DNA from: Pseudomonas flavescens
GTDB taxonomy: Bacteria > Pseudomonadota > Gammaproteobacteria > Pseudomonadales > Pseudomonadaceae
DNA length: 64,000 nucleotides
Assembly: GCF_013408425.1 (NCBI RefSeq)
Contig: NZ_JACBYV010000001.1
Span: 5,270,001 to 5,334,000, forward strand
Direction of reading: 5' to 3'
The notes beneath the pieces were generated by a model that was not told where the DNA came from, did no database searches, and saw only the letters and a list, made by a program, of their open reading frames with translations. The position numbers and the translations under genes are program-made. The number at the start of each line of letters is the position of its first letter. Positions within the stretch are counted from its first letter, which is position 1. Shown one piece after another: positions 55,079 through 64,000 of the stretch.

Positions 55079-56584
55079 TCAGCGAACGGTGAGGGTGATG
55101 TCGATGCGCTTGAGCCAGTCGGCTTCGCTTTCGAAGTCAGCCTGGGTCAGCGGATTGGCGGCCAGCCAGCCATCGGGGAACTGAATCGCCAGGCTGGTGG
55201 GCCCGGCTTTCAGGCGCACGGTCGGCATGTTCTGGCTGCCACGGATGTGGTGGAACAGGATGGCGAAGCGCAGCAGCACGCAGAGGCGTACCAGCTTCAC
55301 GCCTTCCTCACCGAACTCGGTGAGTTTGTCCTTGGGAATGTTGCGGCGGTGGCCGCGCACCAGTAGGGCGAGCATCTGCTGATCCTGGCGGGAGAAACCG
55401 GACAGGTCCGAGTGCTCGATCAGGTAGGCGCCATGCTTGTGGTACTGGTAATGGGCGATATCCAGGCCGACCTCATGGACCTTGGCTGCCCAGCTGAGCA
55501 ACTCGCGATGCCAGTCGTCGGTCAGCTCCCAATCCTTCGCCACCTTGTCCAGGGCAGACAGCGCCTTGGCTTCGACGCGGGCGGCCTGCTCCTGATCGAC
55601 GTGATAGCGCTCCATGAACGCCGACAGCGTGCGCTCGCGGACGTCCTCATGCTGGTGGCGGCCGAGCAGGTCATACAGCACGCCTTCGCGCAGGGCGCCT
55701 TCGGAGTGGCTCATGCGGTTCAGCTCGCAGGCATCGAAGATCGCTTCGAGAATCGCCAGCCCGGCGGGGAAAATGGGCCGACGATCCGGCTTGAGGCCGT
55801 CCAGATCGAGACGTTCGACATCGCCGCACTTGAAGACCTTGCGCTTGAGCCAGGCCAGGCCCTCGGCGGTCACCTCACCGTTGCTGCTCAGCCCCGCGGA
55901 CTGGATAGCCAGGCCGATGGCCTTGATGGTGCCCGAAGCGCCAACCGCATCCTGCCAGCCAAGGCGGGTCAGGCCGTGTTCGATACCCATTATCTCAAGG
56001 CGTGCCGCGGTGTATGCCTGGGCATAACGGGCAGGGGTGATCTTGCCGTCCTTGAAATAGCGCTGCGTATAGCTCACGCAGCCCATCTGCAGGCTTTCGC
56101 GCAGCAGCGGTTCGAAGCGTTGGCCGATGATGAATTCGGTACTGCCGCCGCCGATGTCGGCGACCAGACGTTTGCCGGGCGTGTCGGCAATGCTGTGCGA
56201 CACGCCGAGGTAGATCAGCCGGGCCTCTTCGCGCCCGGAAATGACTTCCACCTGGTGGCCCAGCAGGGCTTCCGCGCGGCGAATGAACTCGGCGCGGTTG
56301 CGGGCTTCACGCAGGGCGTTGGTGCCGACGATGCGCACCGCGCCCTGGGGCAGGCTGTTGGTCAGCTGGGCGAAACGACTCAGGCAGTCGAGGCCGCGTT
56401 GCATGGCTTCCTCGCTGAGCTGGCGATGTTCGTCGATACCCGCTGCCAACTGCACCTTGTCGCCGAGCCGTTCGAGAATGCGTATTTCGCCATGATCGGC
56501 CTTGGCCAATACCATGTGGAAGCTGTTGGAGCCCAGGTCGATGGCGGCGACCAGGGGAAAGGACTCGGCATGGGAGTGCGGCAT
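55079..56584 (-). CDS. ppx: Exopolyphosphatase
   Basis: A 501-residue Ppx/GppA enzyme of the ASKHA superfamily. It has [13 protein letters not shown] near residue 13 and [14 protein letters not shown] near residue 143 (phosphate-binding loops), and a C-terminal HD-like domain. It splits inorganic phosphate from the ends of polyphosphate. Divergent from trxA; in many pseudomonads ppx, trxA and rho lie in this order, with ppk next to ppx. ppk is not beside it here: the next gene is the antiporter. Confidence 0.94.
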   Translation of the reverse strand: MPHSHAESFPLVAAIDLGSNSFHMVLAKADHGEIRILERLGDKVQLAAGIDEHRQLSEEAMQRGLDCLSRFAQLTNSLPQGAVRIVGTNALREARNRAEFIRRAEALLGHQVEVISGREEARLIYLGVSHSIADTPGKRLVADIGGGSTEFIIGQRFEPLLRESLQMGCVSYTQRYFKDGKITPARYAQAYTAARLEIMGIEHGLTRLGWQDAVGASGTIKAIGLAIQSAGLSSNGEVTAEGLAWLKRKVFKCGDVERLDLDGLKPDRRPIFPAGLAILEAIFDACELNRMSHSEGALREGVLYDLLGRHQHEDVRERTLSAFMERYHVDQEQAARVEAKALSALDKVAKDWELTDDWHRELLSWAAKVHEVGLDIAHYQYHKHGAYLIEHSDLSGFSRQDQQMLALLVRGHRRNIPKDKLTEFGEEGVKLVRLCVLLRFAILFHHIRGSQNMPTVRLKAGPTSLAIQFPDGWLAANPLTQADFESEADWLKRIDITLTVR

Positions 56585-56850
56585 GATCAGTCAATCTCGA
56601 GGCAGAACCCCGTCATCGTGACACGATAGAACGCTCGCGCCAACGCATACTGCCGTTGCAGGTATGCCGATTCAGGCCTGTTGACCGCCTTGCTGAAGGG
56701 CACGGCGCCGTCTGCAGGGCGCGCGGCCTATCGCCGGCATCGATAGCCGATATAGTTACGCTCAATGGCAGGCGCCTTCCTGTGTCAGACCAGCCGGGCT
56801 ATGATGGGCGCCACTTTTATCGTTATAGCCTGCGAACACGGAGACTTCCC

Positions 56851-57177
56851 ATGAGTGAATTCATCACCAACGTCAGCGATGCCAGCTTTGACCAGGACGT
56901 CATCCAGGCAGAAGGCCCGGTACTGGTCGATTACTGGGCTGAGTGGTGCGGCCCGTGCAAGATGATTGCACCGGTTCTGGACGAGATTTCCAAGGAATAC
57001 CAGGGCAAGCTGAAGATCTGCAAACTGAACATCGACGAAAACCAGGACACCCCGCCGAAGTACGGCGTGCGTGGCATCCCGACTCTGATGCTGTTCAAGA
57101 ACGGCAGTGTCGAAGCTACCAAGGTCGGCGCCCTGTCGAAGTCGCAGCTGGCGGCTTTCATCGACGCCAACCTGTAA
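56851..57177 (+). CDS. trxA: Thioredoxin 1
   Basis: A 108-residue protein with WCGPCK (Cys33 and Cys36) and the cis-Pro in GIPTLMLF. It reduces protein disulfides with NADPH-thioredoxin reductase. The start at 56851 follows a GGAGA ribosome site; the frame continues upstream to 56656 without family likeness. It is followed by a strong terminator and then rho, the conserved trxA-rho order. Confidence 0.96.
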   Translation: MSEFITNVSDASFDQDVIQAEGPVLVDYWAEWCGPCKMIAPVLDEISKEYQGKLKICKLNIDENQDTPPKYGVRGIPTLMLFKNGSVEATKVGALSKSQLAAFIDANL

Positions 57178-57186
57178 GCTCGTCCG

Positions 57187-57216
57187 AAAAGCCCCGTAGA
57201 CAACGGGGCTTTTTTC
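57187..57216 (+). terminator. Rho-independent terminator after trxA
   Basis: The stem aaaagccccgt pairs with aacggggctttt around a short loop, then T6. It lies 10 bp after the trxA stop. Confidence 0.92.
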
Positions 57217-57417
57217 TGGCTAAAGGCTAGACGCATTCGTAAAGCCGATGTTACATTCGGGTCCGTTGCTTTTCCTAAGTGACCCCCTGCACGCCGCTGC
57301 CGACGCATTCCTAATCGAACATTCGACAATAAAGCGGGCGCCTGTCGCCTATCTGCGCTGCGGCCTCTCAAGCTCAATGCTTACCATCCCCTCCTTATAC
57401 GATTACGTCATTCCTAT

Positions 57418-58677
<1,260 letters not shown>

Positions 58678-58692
58678 CGTCTGGTGGCATGA

Positions 58693-58719
58693 CAAAGCCG
58701 GGGAAACCCGGCTTTTGTC
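58693..58719 (+). terminator. Rho-independent terminator after rho
   Basis: The stem aaagccgg pairs with cccggcttt around a gaaa-type loop, followed by ttgtct. It is 16 bp after the rho stop. Confidence 0.85.
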
Positions 58720-58795
58720 TGTCTGTAGTATCGCTATTCTTCTGCAATACCGACTTCGGCGCTAAACTTTGCGCCCCGAATCGAGAGGCTCCAGC

Positions 58796-60262
58796 ATGCA
58801 GTATCGCGACCTGCGCGACTTTATCCGCGGCCTGGAACAGCGCGGCGAGCTCAAGCGCATTCAGGCGCCGGTGTCGCCAATCCTGGAAATGACCGAGATT
58901 TGTGACCGTACCCTGCGCAAGGGCGGCCCGGCATTGCTGTTCGAGAACCCCACTGGCCATAACGTGCCGGTACTCGGCAACCTGTTTGGCACGCCGAAGC
59001 GCGTGGCGCTGGGGATGGGCGCGGAAGAGGTGTCGGAGCTGCGCGAGATCGGCAAGCTGCTGGCGTTCCTCAAGGAACCCGAGCCGCCGAAGGGGCTCAA
59101 GGATGCCTGGAGCAAGCTGCCGATCTTCAAGAAGGTCATCAGCATGGCGCCCAAGGTGCTCAAGGATGCGCCCTGCCACGAGGTGATCGAAGAAGGCGAC
59201 GACGTCGACCTTTCCAAGCTGCCGATCCAGCATTGCTGGCCGGGTGACGTGGCGCCGCTGATCACCTGGGGGCTGACGATCACCAAGGGGCCGAACAAGG
59301 AGCGCCAGAACCTCGGCATCTACCGCCAGCAGGTCATCGGTCGCAACAAGGTGATCATGCGCTGGCTCAGCCATCGGGGTGGTGCCTTGGACTACCGCGA
59401 GTGGTGCGAGAAGCATCCGGGCAAGCCCTATCCGGTGTGCGTGGCCCTGGGTGCTGACCCGGCGACCATTCTCGGCGCCGTGACGCCGGTGCCGGACACC
59501 CTGTCCGAATACGCCTTCGCAGGCCTGCTGCGTGGCCATCGCACCGAGCTGGTCAAGGCCATCGGCAATGATCTGCAGGTGCCGGCCAGTGCCGAAATCG
59601 TCCTCGAAGGTGTCATCCATCCGGGCGAGACCGCGCCAGAGGGGCCTTACGGCGATCACACCGGCTACTACAACGAGGTCGACACCTTCCCGGTGTTCAC
59701 CATCGAGCGCATCACCCGCCGTCGTGATCCGATCTACCACTCGACTTACACCGGCCGGCCGCCGGATGAACCGGCGATTCTCGGCGTGGCGCTGAACGAA
59801 GTGTTCGTGCCGATTCTGCAGAAGCAGTTTCCCGAGATCACTGACTTCTATCTGCCGCCAGAAGGCTGTTCCTACCGCATGGCTGTGGTGACCATGAAGA
59901 AGCAGTACCCCGGCCATGCCAAGCGCGTGATGCTCGGTGTGTGGTCGTTCCTGCGACAGTTCATGTACACCAAGTTCGTTATCGTCACCGACGACGACAT
60001 CAACGCCCGGGACTGGAACGACGTGATCTGGGCCATCACCACGCGCATGGACCCCAAGCGCGACACGGTGATGATCGAGAACACGCCGATCGATTACCTG
60101 GATTTCGCGTCGCCGATTTCCGGCCTGGGTTCGAAGATGGGCCTCGATGCCACCCACAAGTGGCCGGGCGAGACCAATCGCGAGTGGGGGCGGGCGATCG
60201 TCAAGGACGAGGCGGTCACGCGCCGGGTCGATGAAATCTGGAGCCAGTTGGGAATCGATTGA
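58796..60262 (+). CDS. ubiD: UbiD-type 4-hydroxy-3-polyprenylbenzoate decarboxylase
   Basis: A 488-residue enzyme that uses prenylated FMN (made by UbiX) to decarboxylate the benzoate ring in ubiquinone synthesis. The E-R-E catalytic set lies in the region with [16 protein letters not shown] near residue 282. The start at 58796 follows a GAGAGGCT ribosome site. The stop overlaps the next start by one base, so the two are coupled. Confidence 0.95.
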   Translation: MQYRDLRDFIRGLEQRGELKRIQAPVSPILEMTEICDRTLRKGGPALLFENPTGHNVPVLGNLFGTPKRVALGMGAEEVSELREIGKLLAFLKEPEPPKGLKDAWSKLPIFKKVISMAPKVLKDAPCHEVIEEGDDVDLSKLPIQHCWPGDVAPLITWGLTITKGPNKERQNLGIYRQQVIGRNKVIMRWLSHRGGALDYREWCEKHPGKPYPVCVALGADPATILGAVTPVPDTLSEYAFAGLLRGHRTELVKAIGNDLQVPASAEIVLEGVIHPGETAPEGPYGDHTGYYNEVDTFPVFTIERITRRRDPIYHSTYTGRPPDEPAILGVALNEVFVPILQKQFPEITDFYLPPEGCSYRMAVVTMKKQYPGHAKRVMLGVWSFLRQFMYTKFVIVTDDDINARDWNDVIWAITTRMDPKRDTVMIENTPIDYLDFASPISGLGSKMGLDATHKWPGETNREWGRAIVKDEAVTRRVDEIWSQLGID

Positions 60263-61227
60263 TGAAGGTCACCCTGCAACCCTCCGGCGCGGTGCTCGAT
60301 GTCGACGCCGGCGAACGCATCCTCGATGCCGCTCGACGCCTCGGCTACACCTGTCCGCAAAGCTGTCGCAATGGTAATTGCCATGTCTGCGTGGCGCTGC
60401 TGGTGGAAGGGCGCGTGCGTCAGGACGGCGCCGAGCTCGATCACGGCGAGTTGTACACCTGTATCGCCGAACCCCTGGAAGACTGCGTGCTGCACTGGGA
60501 TGGCGTGCTCGCGCCTGGTGAGCTCGCGGTGCGCAGCCTGGGCTGCCAGGTGCTGGCATGCATCGACGCGGGCGGCGACGTCTGGCGCGTGCGCCTGCGA
60601 GCACCGGCCGGCAAGCCGCCGCGCTACCACGCCGGCCAGTACCTGCTGATCGAGCGTCAGGACGGCGAGAAATCGGCCTTTTCCCTGGCGTCGGCGCCTC
60701 AGGAAGGTCGTGATCTGGAGCTGCATATCCTGGGCCGCGAAGCGAGTGCCCTGAACCTCTTGCAGCAACTGCGCGAGCAGGGTGTGGCACGGGTGCAATT
60801 GCCGTTCGGCGACGCCCACCTGGCTGAATTGCCGGACGGGCCGCTGGTGCTGATCGCCGCAGGCACCGGCATGGCACAGATGCACAGCCTCATCGAGGAG
60901 TGCCGCTCGCGCGGCTTCGAGCACCCGGTGCACCTTTACTGGGGCGCGCGGCGGCCGGAGGATTTCTACAGCTTGCCGCACTGGGAAGAATGGCAGGCAC
61001 TGCCCAATCTGTTCCTGCACCAGGTGGTCAGCGATCAGTGTGGCTGGGCTGGGCGTTGCGGCCTGCTGCACGAAGCGATACGCGAGGATTTCGACGACCT
61101 TGGCGCATTGCATGTCTATGCCAGCGGCTCGCCGAACATGGTCTATGCCACGCTGGATGCGCTGGTAGAAGCGGGCATGGACGCCCACCAGATGCGCGCC
61201 GACGTATTCGCCTACGCCCCACGCTAA
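60262..61227 (+). CDS. 2Fe-2S ferredoxin/FAD reductase (CDP-6-deoxy-glucoseen reductase-like)
   Basis: A 321-residue protein. Residues 1-90 are a plant-type ferredoxin with Cys in SCRNGNCHVC and the fourth in LYTCIAEP. Residues 100-320 are a ferredoxin-NADP reductase-type FAD and NAD part (RYHAGQYLLIERQ, then AAGTGMAQMHSLI). It passes electrons from NAD(P)H to an unknown oxygenase or reductase. ATG at 60262 overlaps the ubiD stop. Family members are often found beside ubiD in pseudomonads, so a role in quinone synthesis is likely but unproven. Confidence 0.87.
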   Translation: MKVTLQPSGAVLDVDAGERILDAARRLGYTCPQSCRNGNCHVCVALLVEGRVRQDGAELDHGELYTCIAEPLEDCVLHWDGVLAPGELAVRSLGCQVLACIDAGGDVWRVRLRAPAGKPPRYHAGQYLLIERQDGEKSAFSLASAPQEGRDLELHILGREASALNLLQQLREQGVARVQLPFGDAHLAELPDGPLVLIAAGTGMAQMHSLIEECRSRGFEHPVHLYWGARRPEDFYSLPHWEEWQALPNLFLHQVVSDQCGWAGRCGLLHEAIREDFDDLGALHVYASGSPNMVYATLDALVEAGMDAHQMRADVFAYAPR

Positions 61228-61272
61228 TCTTGCGCTTGCCGGGTAGCCGGGCGTAGAGCGCAGCGAAACCCA

Positions 61273-61320
61273 GGGAGCGACTTTCTTCGCGGCATGGAAA
61301 CAGGCTCGAAGAACGCTCCC
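61273..61320. terminator. Long hairpin between convergent genes
   Basis: gggagcg (61273-61279) pairs with cgctccc (61314-61320), and the inner ttcttcg pairs with cgaagaa next to it. Two related direct repeats with ccgggtag and gcgcagcga cores flank it (61238-61271 and 61361-61388). It may act as a two-way terminator between the reductase gene and the TonB receptor gene, but no T run is present. Confidence 0.45.
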
Positions 61321-61414
61321 CGCACATCGCTGCGCTCGGTGGCGGCTGCGGTCAGGCCTCGTAGGCCGGGTAGGGCGCAGCGACCCGCAAGGCGGTTCGC
61401 CGCCATGCTACCGA

Positions 61415-63790
61415 TCAGAACGCCAGCGACGTCTGCACGTACAGGGTACGTGGCTGGCCGAGGTACTTGCCGCTGTTGTTGTCGTCGAACGAGCGGGTGT
61501 AGTACTCACGAGCGAAGACGTTCTTGACCCCCGCCGCGACCGTCAGGTCGGACAGCTGCGGGCCGAAATCGTAAGCGCCGCGCAGCCCCCAGACCATGTA
61601 GCCGGGAATCTCGCCGTTGTTGCCTGCCGCGTTTTCCGCTTTGGTATTGGCGTTGTCGGCGAACTGGCTGCTCTGGTAGCTGCCATCCACGCCCCACTGC
61701 CACGGGCCGGTCTCATAGCGAGCCCCCACCACGCCCTTGTGCCGCGACGAGAAGGGCACCTGATTGCCCTTGTTGTCGCCGTTCTCGCGAATCTCGGCGT
61801 CGACGAAGGTGTAGGTGGCGTACACGGACAGGCCGCTGAGTGCAGGGTTCAGCGCCTCGAGCGCGTAATTGAGGCTGCTTTCCACGCCACGATGACGGGT
61901 CTCGCCGCGTGCGGTGACGTCGTTGGTCTGCTGATTGCTTTCGTACTGGTTGTCGAAGTTGATCAGGAAGGCGCCGATCTCCGCCTGCAGCAGGCCATCG
62001 TCATAGCGGGTGCCGAGTTCCCAGGTACGGGCTTTCTCCGGCTCGACATCGCCGCTGGCCAGCGCCTTGCCCATCTGGCTGTACTGCACGGCGCCGAACG
62101 AGCCTTCGGTATTGGCGTACAGGTTGACTCGATCATTGACCCGGTACAGCACATTCAGCGCCGGCAAGGCGGTGTTGTAGCGCCCGGCGGCACGGGTGCC
62201 GTTGAGCTTGTTGTCCTGGCGGGAGGCGATCTTCTCGTAGCGCACGCCAGGGGTGATGGTCCAGTTGCCGATATCGATACGGTCATCGATATACACCGCA
62301 CTGGCTTCGGTTTCGCCGCGGCTGTTGCGGTCTCGCAAGCTGGCGGTGCTGGGCAGTACGCCAGTGCTGGTCGGATTGCGGAAGCGCTGCTCGTGGCTTT
62401 CTTCGCTGACATAGCGGTAACCCACGCCCACTTCATGGTGCAGGGTGCCCGTGTCGAAGGCTTGGGAGTAGCGGGTCTCGATGCCGCGCACCCAGTACTC
62501 GCGTGGCGACAGGGAGAGGAAGTTGCCTTGCTCGAGGAAACCGCTGCGCAGGGTCTTGGTAAAGAAACTGGTCACGCTGAGTTCGCGATCGGCGTCCGGT
62601 GTGTAGGCGTAGCTGGCGCTGGCCAGGGTGCGGCGGCCCCAGAAACTGTCGTAGGGGCGGGTGGACTGGTACGGATCGGCATCGAAAGCCGCGGTGCTGA
62701 GGCCCCCCGGCATGTCGGCCTGCCCTTCGTAGTACTGACCCATTGCCGAGAAGGTGTGTACATCGTCGGCGCTGTACTTGCCCTTGAGGATCAGGTCGTC
62801 GATCTGCGTATCGCTGTGCTGGCGCCAGTCGCTGCCGCGGGTACCCGAGTAGAGCAGCGCGCCACCCAGGCCATTGTCGTTGGTGCCGCCGATCAGCAGA
62901 TTGCCGGTCTTCTTGAAGCCATCCTGGCTGCTGGAAGGGCTGACTTCGGTCTGCAGGCCGCCTTTGATGGTCGGCTGGTCAGGGATGGCGCGGGTCACGA
63001 AGTTGACGATACCGCCGACGTTCTGCGGGCCATAACGCACCGCGCCGCCGCCACGCACCACATCGATGGCATCCATGTTGCCCAGGGAGATCGGGGCCAG
63101 GGATAGCTGTGGCTGGCCATAAGGGGCGAAGGGCACCGGGATGCCATCCATCAGTACCGTGGAGCGCGAGGCCAGACGCGGATTGAGACCGCGGATACCG
63201 AAATTGAGCGCCAGGTCGTGGCTGCCGGTGCCATTGTTTTCCGGCGCATTGACGCCGGGAATGCGGTTGAGCACTTCCCGGGCGCTGCTGGCCCCCACCT
63301 GCTCGAAGGTTTCGCGGCGAATCACGTCGCGAGCGCCAGGGTGGTTGTACACATCGAGCGCATCGGCGCTGCCGAGCCAGTCACCCACCACGCTGGAGGC
63401 CTGCAACTGCAGCGGTTCGCCATGTGCAGCGCTGCGCAAGGTATGCAGGCGGTAACCGCCGTCCGCGTCCCGCTCGGTGCTCAGATCGCTACCCTGCAGC
63501 AGCCGGGCGAAGCCTTCATCGACTCCGTAGCTGCCCTTCAGGCCCGCGCTGCTCTTGTCGGCGGTCAGGGCAGGGTCGAAGGACAGCAGCACGCCACTCT
63601 GCGCGGCGAAGCGCGACAGGGCTGCACCCAGCGGGCCGGCGGGCACGTCATAGCTGCGGGTTGCCGTGCTGGTCGCGGGGTTTTCAGCGGCCACGGCCAG
63701 GTTGATCGGAAGCGTGCCCAGGGCGCCAAGGGTCATGCCGATGGCGAGGGTAAGCGGGTGACGGCTGGGAAAGGACGTGAGCGAGACCAT
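61415..63790 (-). CDS. TonB-dependent ferric-siderophore receptor with STN signalling domain
   Basis: A 791-residue outer-membrane receptor. It has a signal peptide, an STN/secretin domain near residues 45-115 (YDVPAGPLGAALSRFAAQSG), a plug with VRGGGAVRYGPQNVGG, and a 22-strand barrel ending in a C-terminal Phe (VQTSLAF). The sequence resembles FecA. With the FecR-like gene upstream, it would pass the siderophore signal across the envelope to an ECF sigma factor. ATG at 63790 with GGAGGG was preferred to a TTG at 63802. Confidence 0.92.
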   Translation of the reverse strand: MVSLTSFPSRHPLTLAIGMTLGALGTLPINLAVAAENPATSTATRSYDVPAGPLGAALSRFAAQSGVLLSFDPALTADKSSAGLKGSYGVDEGFARLLQGSDLSTERDADGGYRLHTLRSAAHGEPLQLQASSVVGDWLGSADALDVYNHPGARDVIRRETFEQVGASSAREVLNRIPGVNAPENNGTGSHDLALNFGIRGLNPRLASRSTVLMDGIPVPFAPYGQPQLSLAPISLGNMDAIDVVRGGGAVRYGPQNVGGIVNFVTRAIPDQPTIKGGLQTEVSPSSSQDGFKKTGNLLIGGTNDNGLGGALLYSGTRGSDWRQHSDTQIDDLILKGKYSADDVHTFSAMGQYYEGQADMPGGLSTAAFDADPYQSTRPYDSFWGRRTLASASYAYTPDADRELSVTSFFTKTLRSGFLEQGNFLSLSPREYWVRGIETRYSQAFDTGTLHHEVGVGYRYVSEESHEQRFRNPTSTGVLPSTASLRDRNSRGETEASAVYIDDRIDIGNWTITPGVRYEKIASRQDNKLNGTRAAGRYNTALPALNVLYRVNDRVNLYANTEGSFGAVQYSQMGKALASGDVEPEKARTWELGTRYDDGLLQAEIGAFLINFDNQYESNQQTNDVTARGETRHRGVESSLNYALEALNPALSGLSVYATYTFVDAEIRENGDNKGNQVPFSSRHKGVVGARYETGPWQWGVDGSYQSSQFADNANTKAENAAGNNGEIPGYMVWGLRGAYDFGPQLSDLTVAAGVKNVFAREYYTRSFDDNNSGKYLGQPRTLYVQTSLAF

Positions 63791-63865
63791 GTTGCCCTCC
63801 AATGGGTTGTGTATTGAAGGGCCAGTCGAGAATCGAAAAGGTACAGGCCGTGCAGAGGATTTTTT

Positions 63866-64000
63866 TCAGCGCGGCTCGATATGCACCCAGTAGCGGGTGA
63901 AGCGGCGGATGCGCACCGGCAGGTTGGCGGTCAGGGAATCGAGAGCGCGGTCACTGTCGTTCAGGGGGAATGCGCCGGATATGCGCAGGTCGGCCACCGC
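63866..64000 (-). CDS. FecR-like anti-sigma regulator, C-terminal end (partial)
   Basis: The frame reads LRISGAFPLNDSDRALDSL and ends in the conserved PVRIRRFTRYWVHIEPR before a TGA, the C-terminal part of the FecR periplasmic domain. It continues beyond the window end. It is 75 bp from the receptor start on the same strand, giving a fecR-fecA order; the ECF sigma factor gene should lie just outside. Confidence 0.87.
   Translation of the reverse strand, partial: AVADLRISGAFPLNDSDRALDSLTANLPVRIRRFTRYWVHIEPR

Noticed and set aside
61228..61414. A small gene in the spacer between the reductase and the TonB receptor.
   Set aside because: The spacer is filled with repeat and hairpin sequence, and the short frames on both strands lack start signals.

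Overview
This 64 kb window looks like chromosome from a high-GC Pseudomonas, most likely of the mendocina/alcaligenes/pseudoalcaligenes type. The evidence is the set of housekeeping genes (gltB-gltD, hemE, an orphan parA-like gene, trxA-rho, ppx, ubiD), the Pseudomonas-style palindromic intergenic repeats, and an integron-type cassette array with attC sites of about 76 bp. The species call is inference; no rRNA or tRNA gene was seen.

Layout. 1-7458: the 3' end of gltB, gltD, a glycerol dehydrogenase-like gene, a flavin monooxygenase/sulfonate-binding-protein pair, hemE and a DUF2141 protein. 7490-15457: two convergent operons resembling dialkylresorcinol-type type II polyketide genes. The plus operon has a DarA-like protein, a KAS III enzyme, a small unknown protein and a BtrH-like acyltransferase. 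The minus operon has a hot-dog protein, an ABC exporter, an ACP, a ketosynthase and a chain-length-factor-like partner. 15515-17609: a membrane methyltransferase-like gene and three small exported proteins. 17644-35789: a 20-gene, minus-strand aryl polyene (APE) cluster carrying ketosynthases, a ketoreductase, dehydratases, two ACPs, an AMP ligase fused to a dehydratase, an aromatic/histidine ammonia-lyase-like enzyme, acyltransferases, a glycosyltransferase, a thioesterase, LolA and MMPL export proteins, a methyltransferase and an FAD oxidoreductase. Most of its genes overlap by 1-20 bp.

36081-42589: parA-like, a two-domain thioredoxin, a TauE/SafE permease, an alpha/beta hydrolase and an OsmC-YcaO fusion. 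42728-43331: a ccdAB toxin-antitoxin pair with a palindromic operator candidate. 43499-47270: a lower-GC array of eight short minus-strand genes separated by six clear and two eroded attC sites, with no integrase in the window. REP-type repeats lie on both sides of it. The two most recognisable proteins in the array (barstar-like and ComJ-like) resemble nuclease inhibitors.

47662-64000: core genes again. These are a CbrC-family protein, selO, a large mechanosensitive channel, a K+/H+ antiporter, ppx, trxA, rho, ubiD with an overlapping ferredoxin-reductase-like gene, and a TonB-dependent receptor with a signalling domain followed by the C-terminus of a FecR-like regulator that runs off the window.

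The most interesting signals are three: the pairing of an APE cluster with a DAR-like locus that has its own ACP, acyltransferase and exporter, which suggests a flexirubin-like ester; the integrase-less cassette array next to ccdAB; and matching repeats in opposite orientation in the two polyketide loci.
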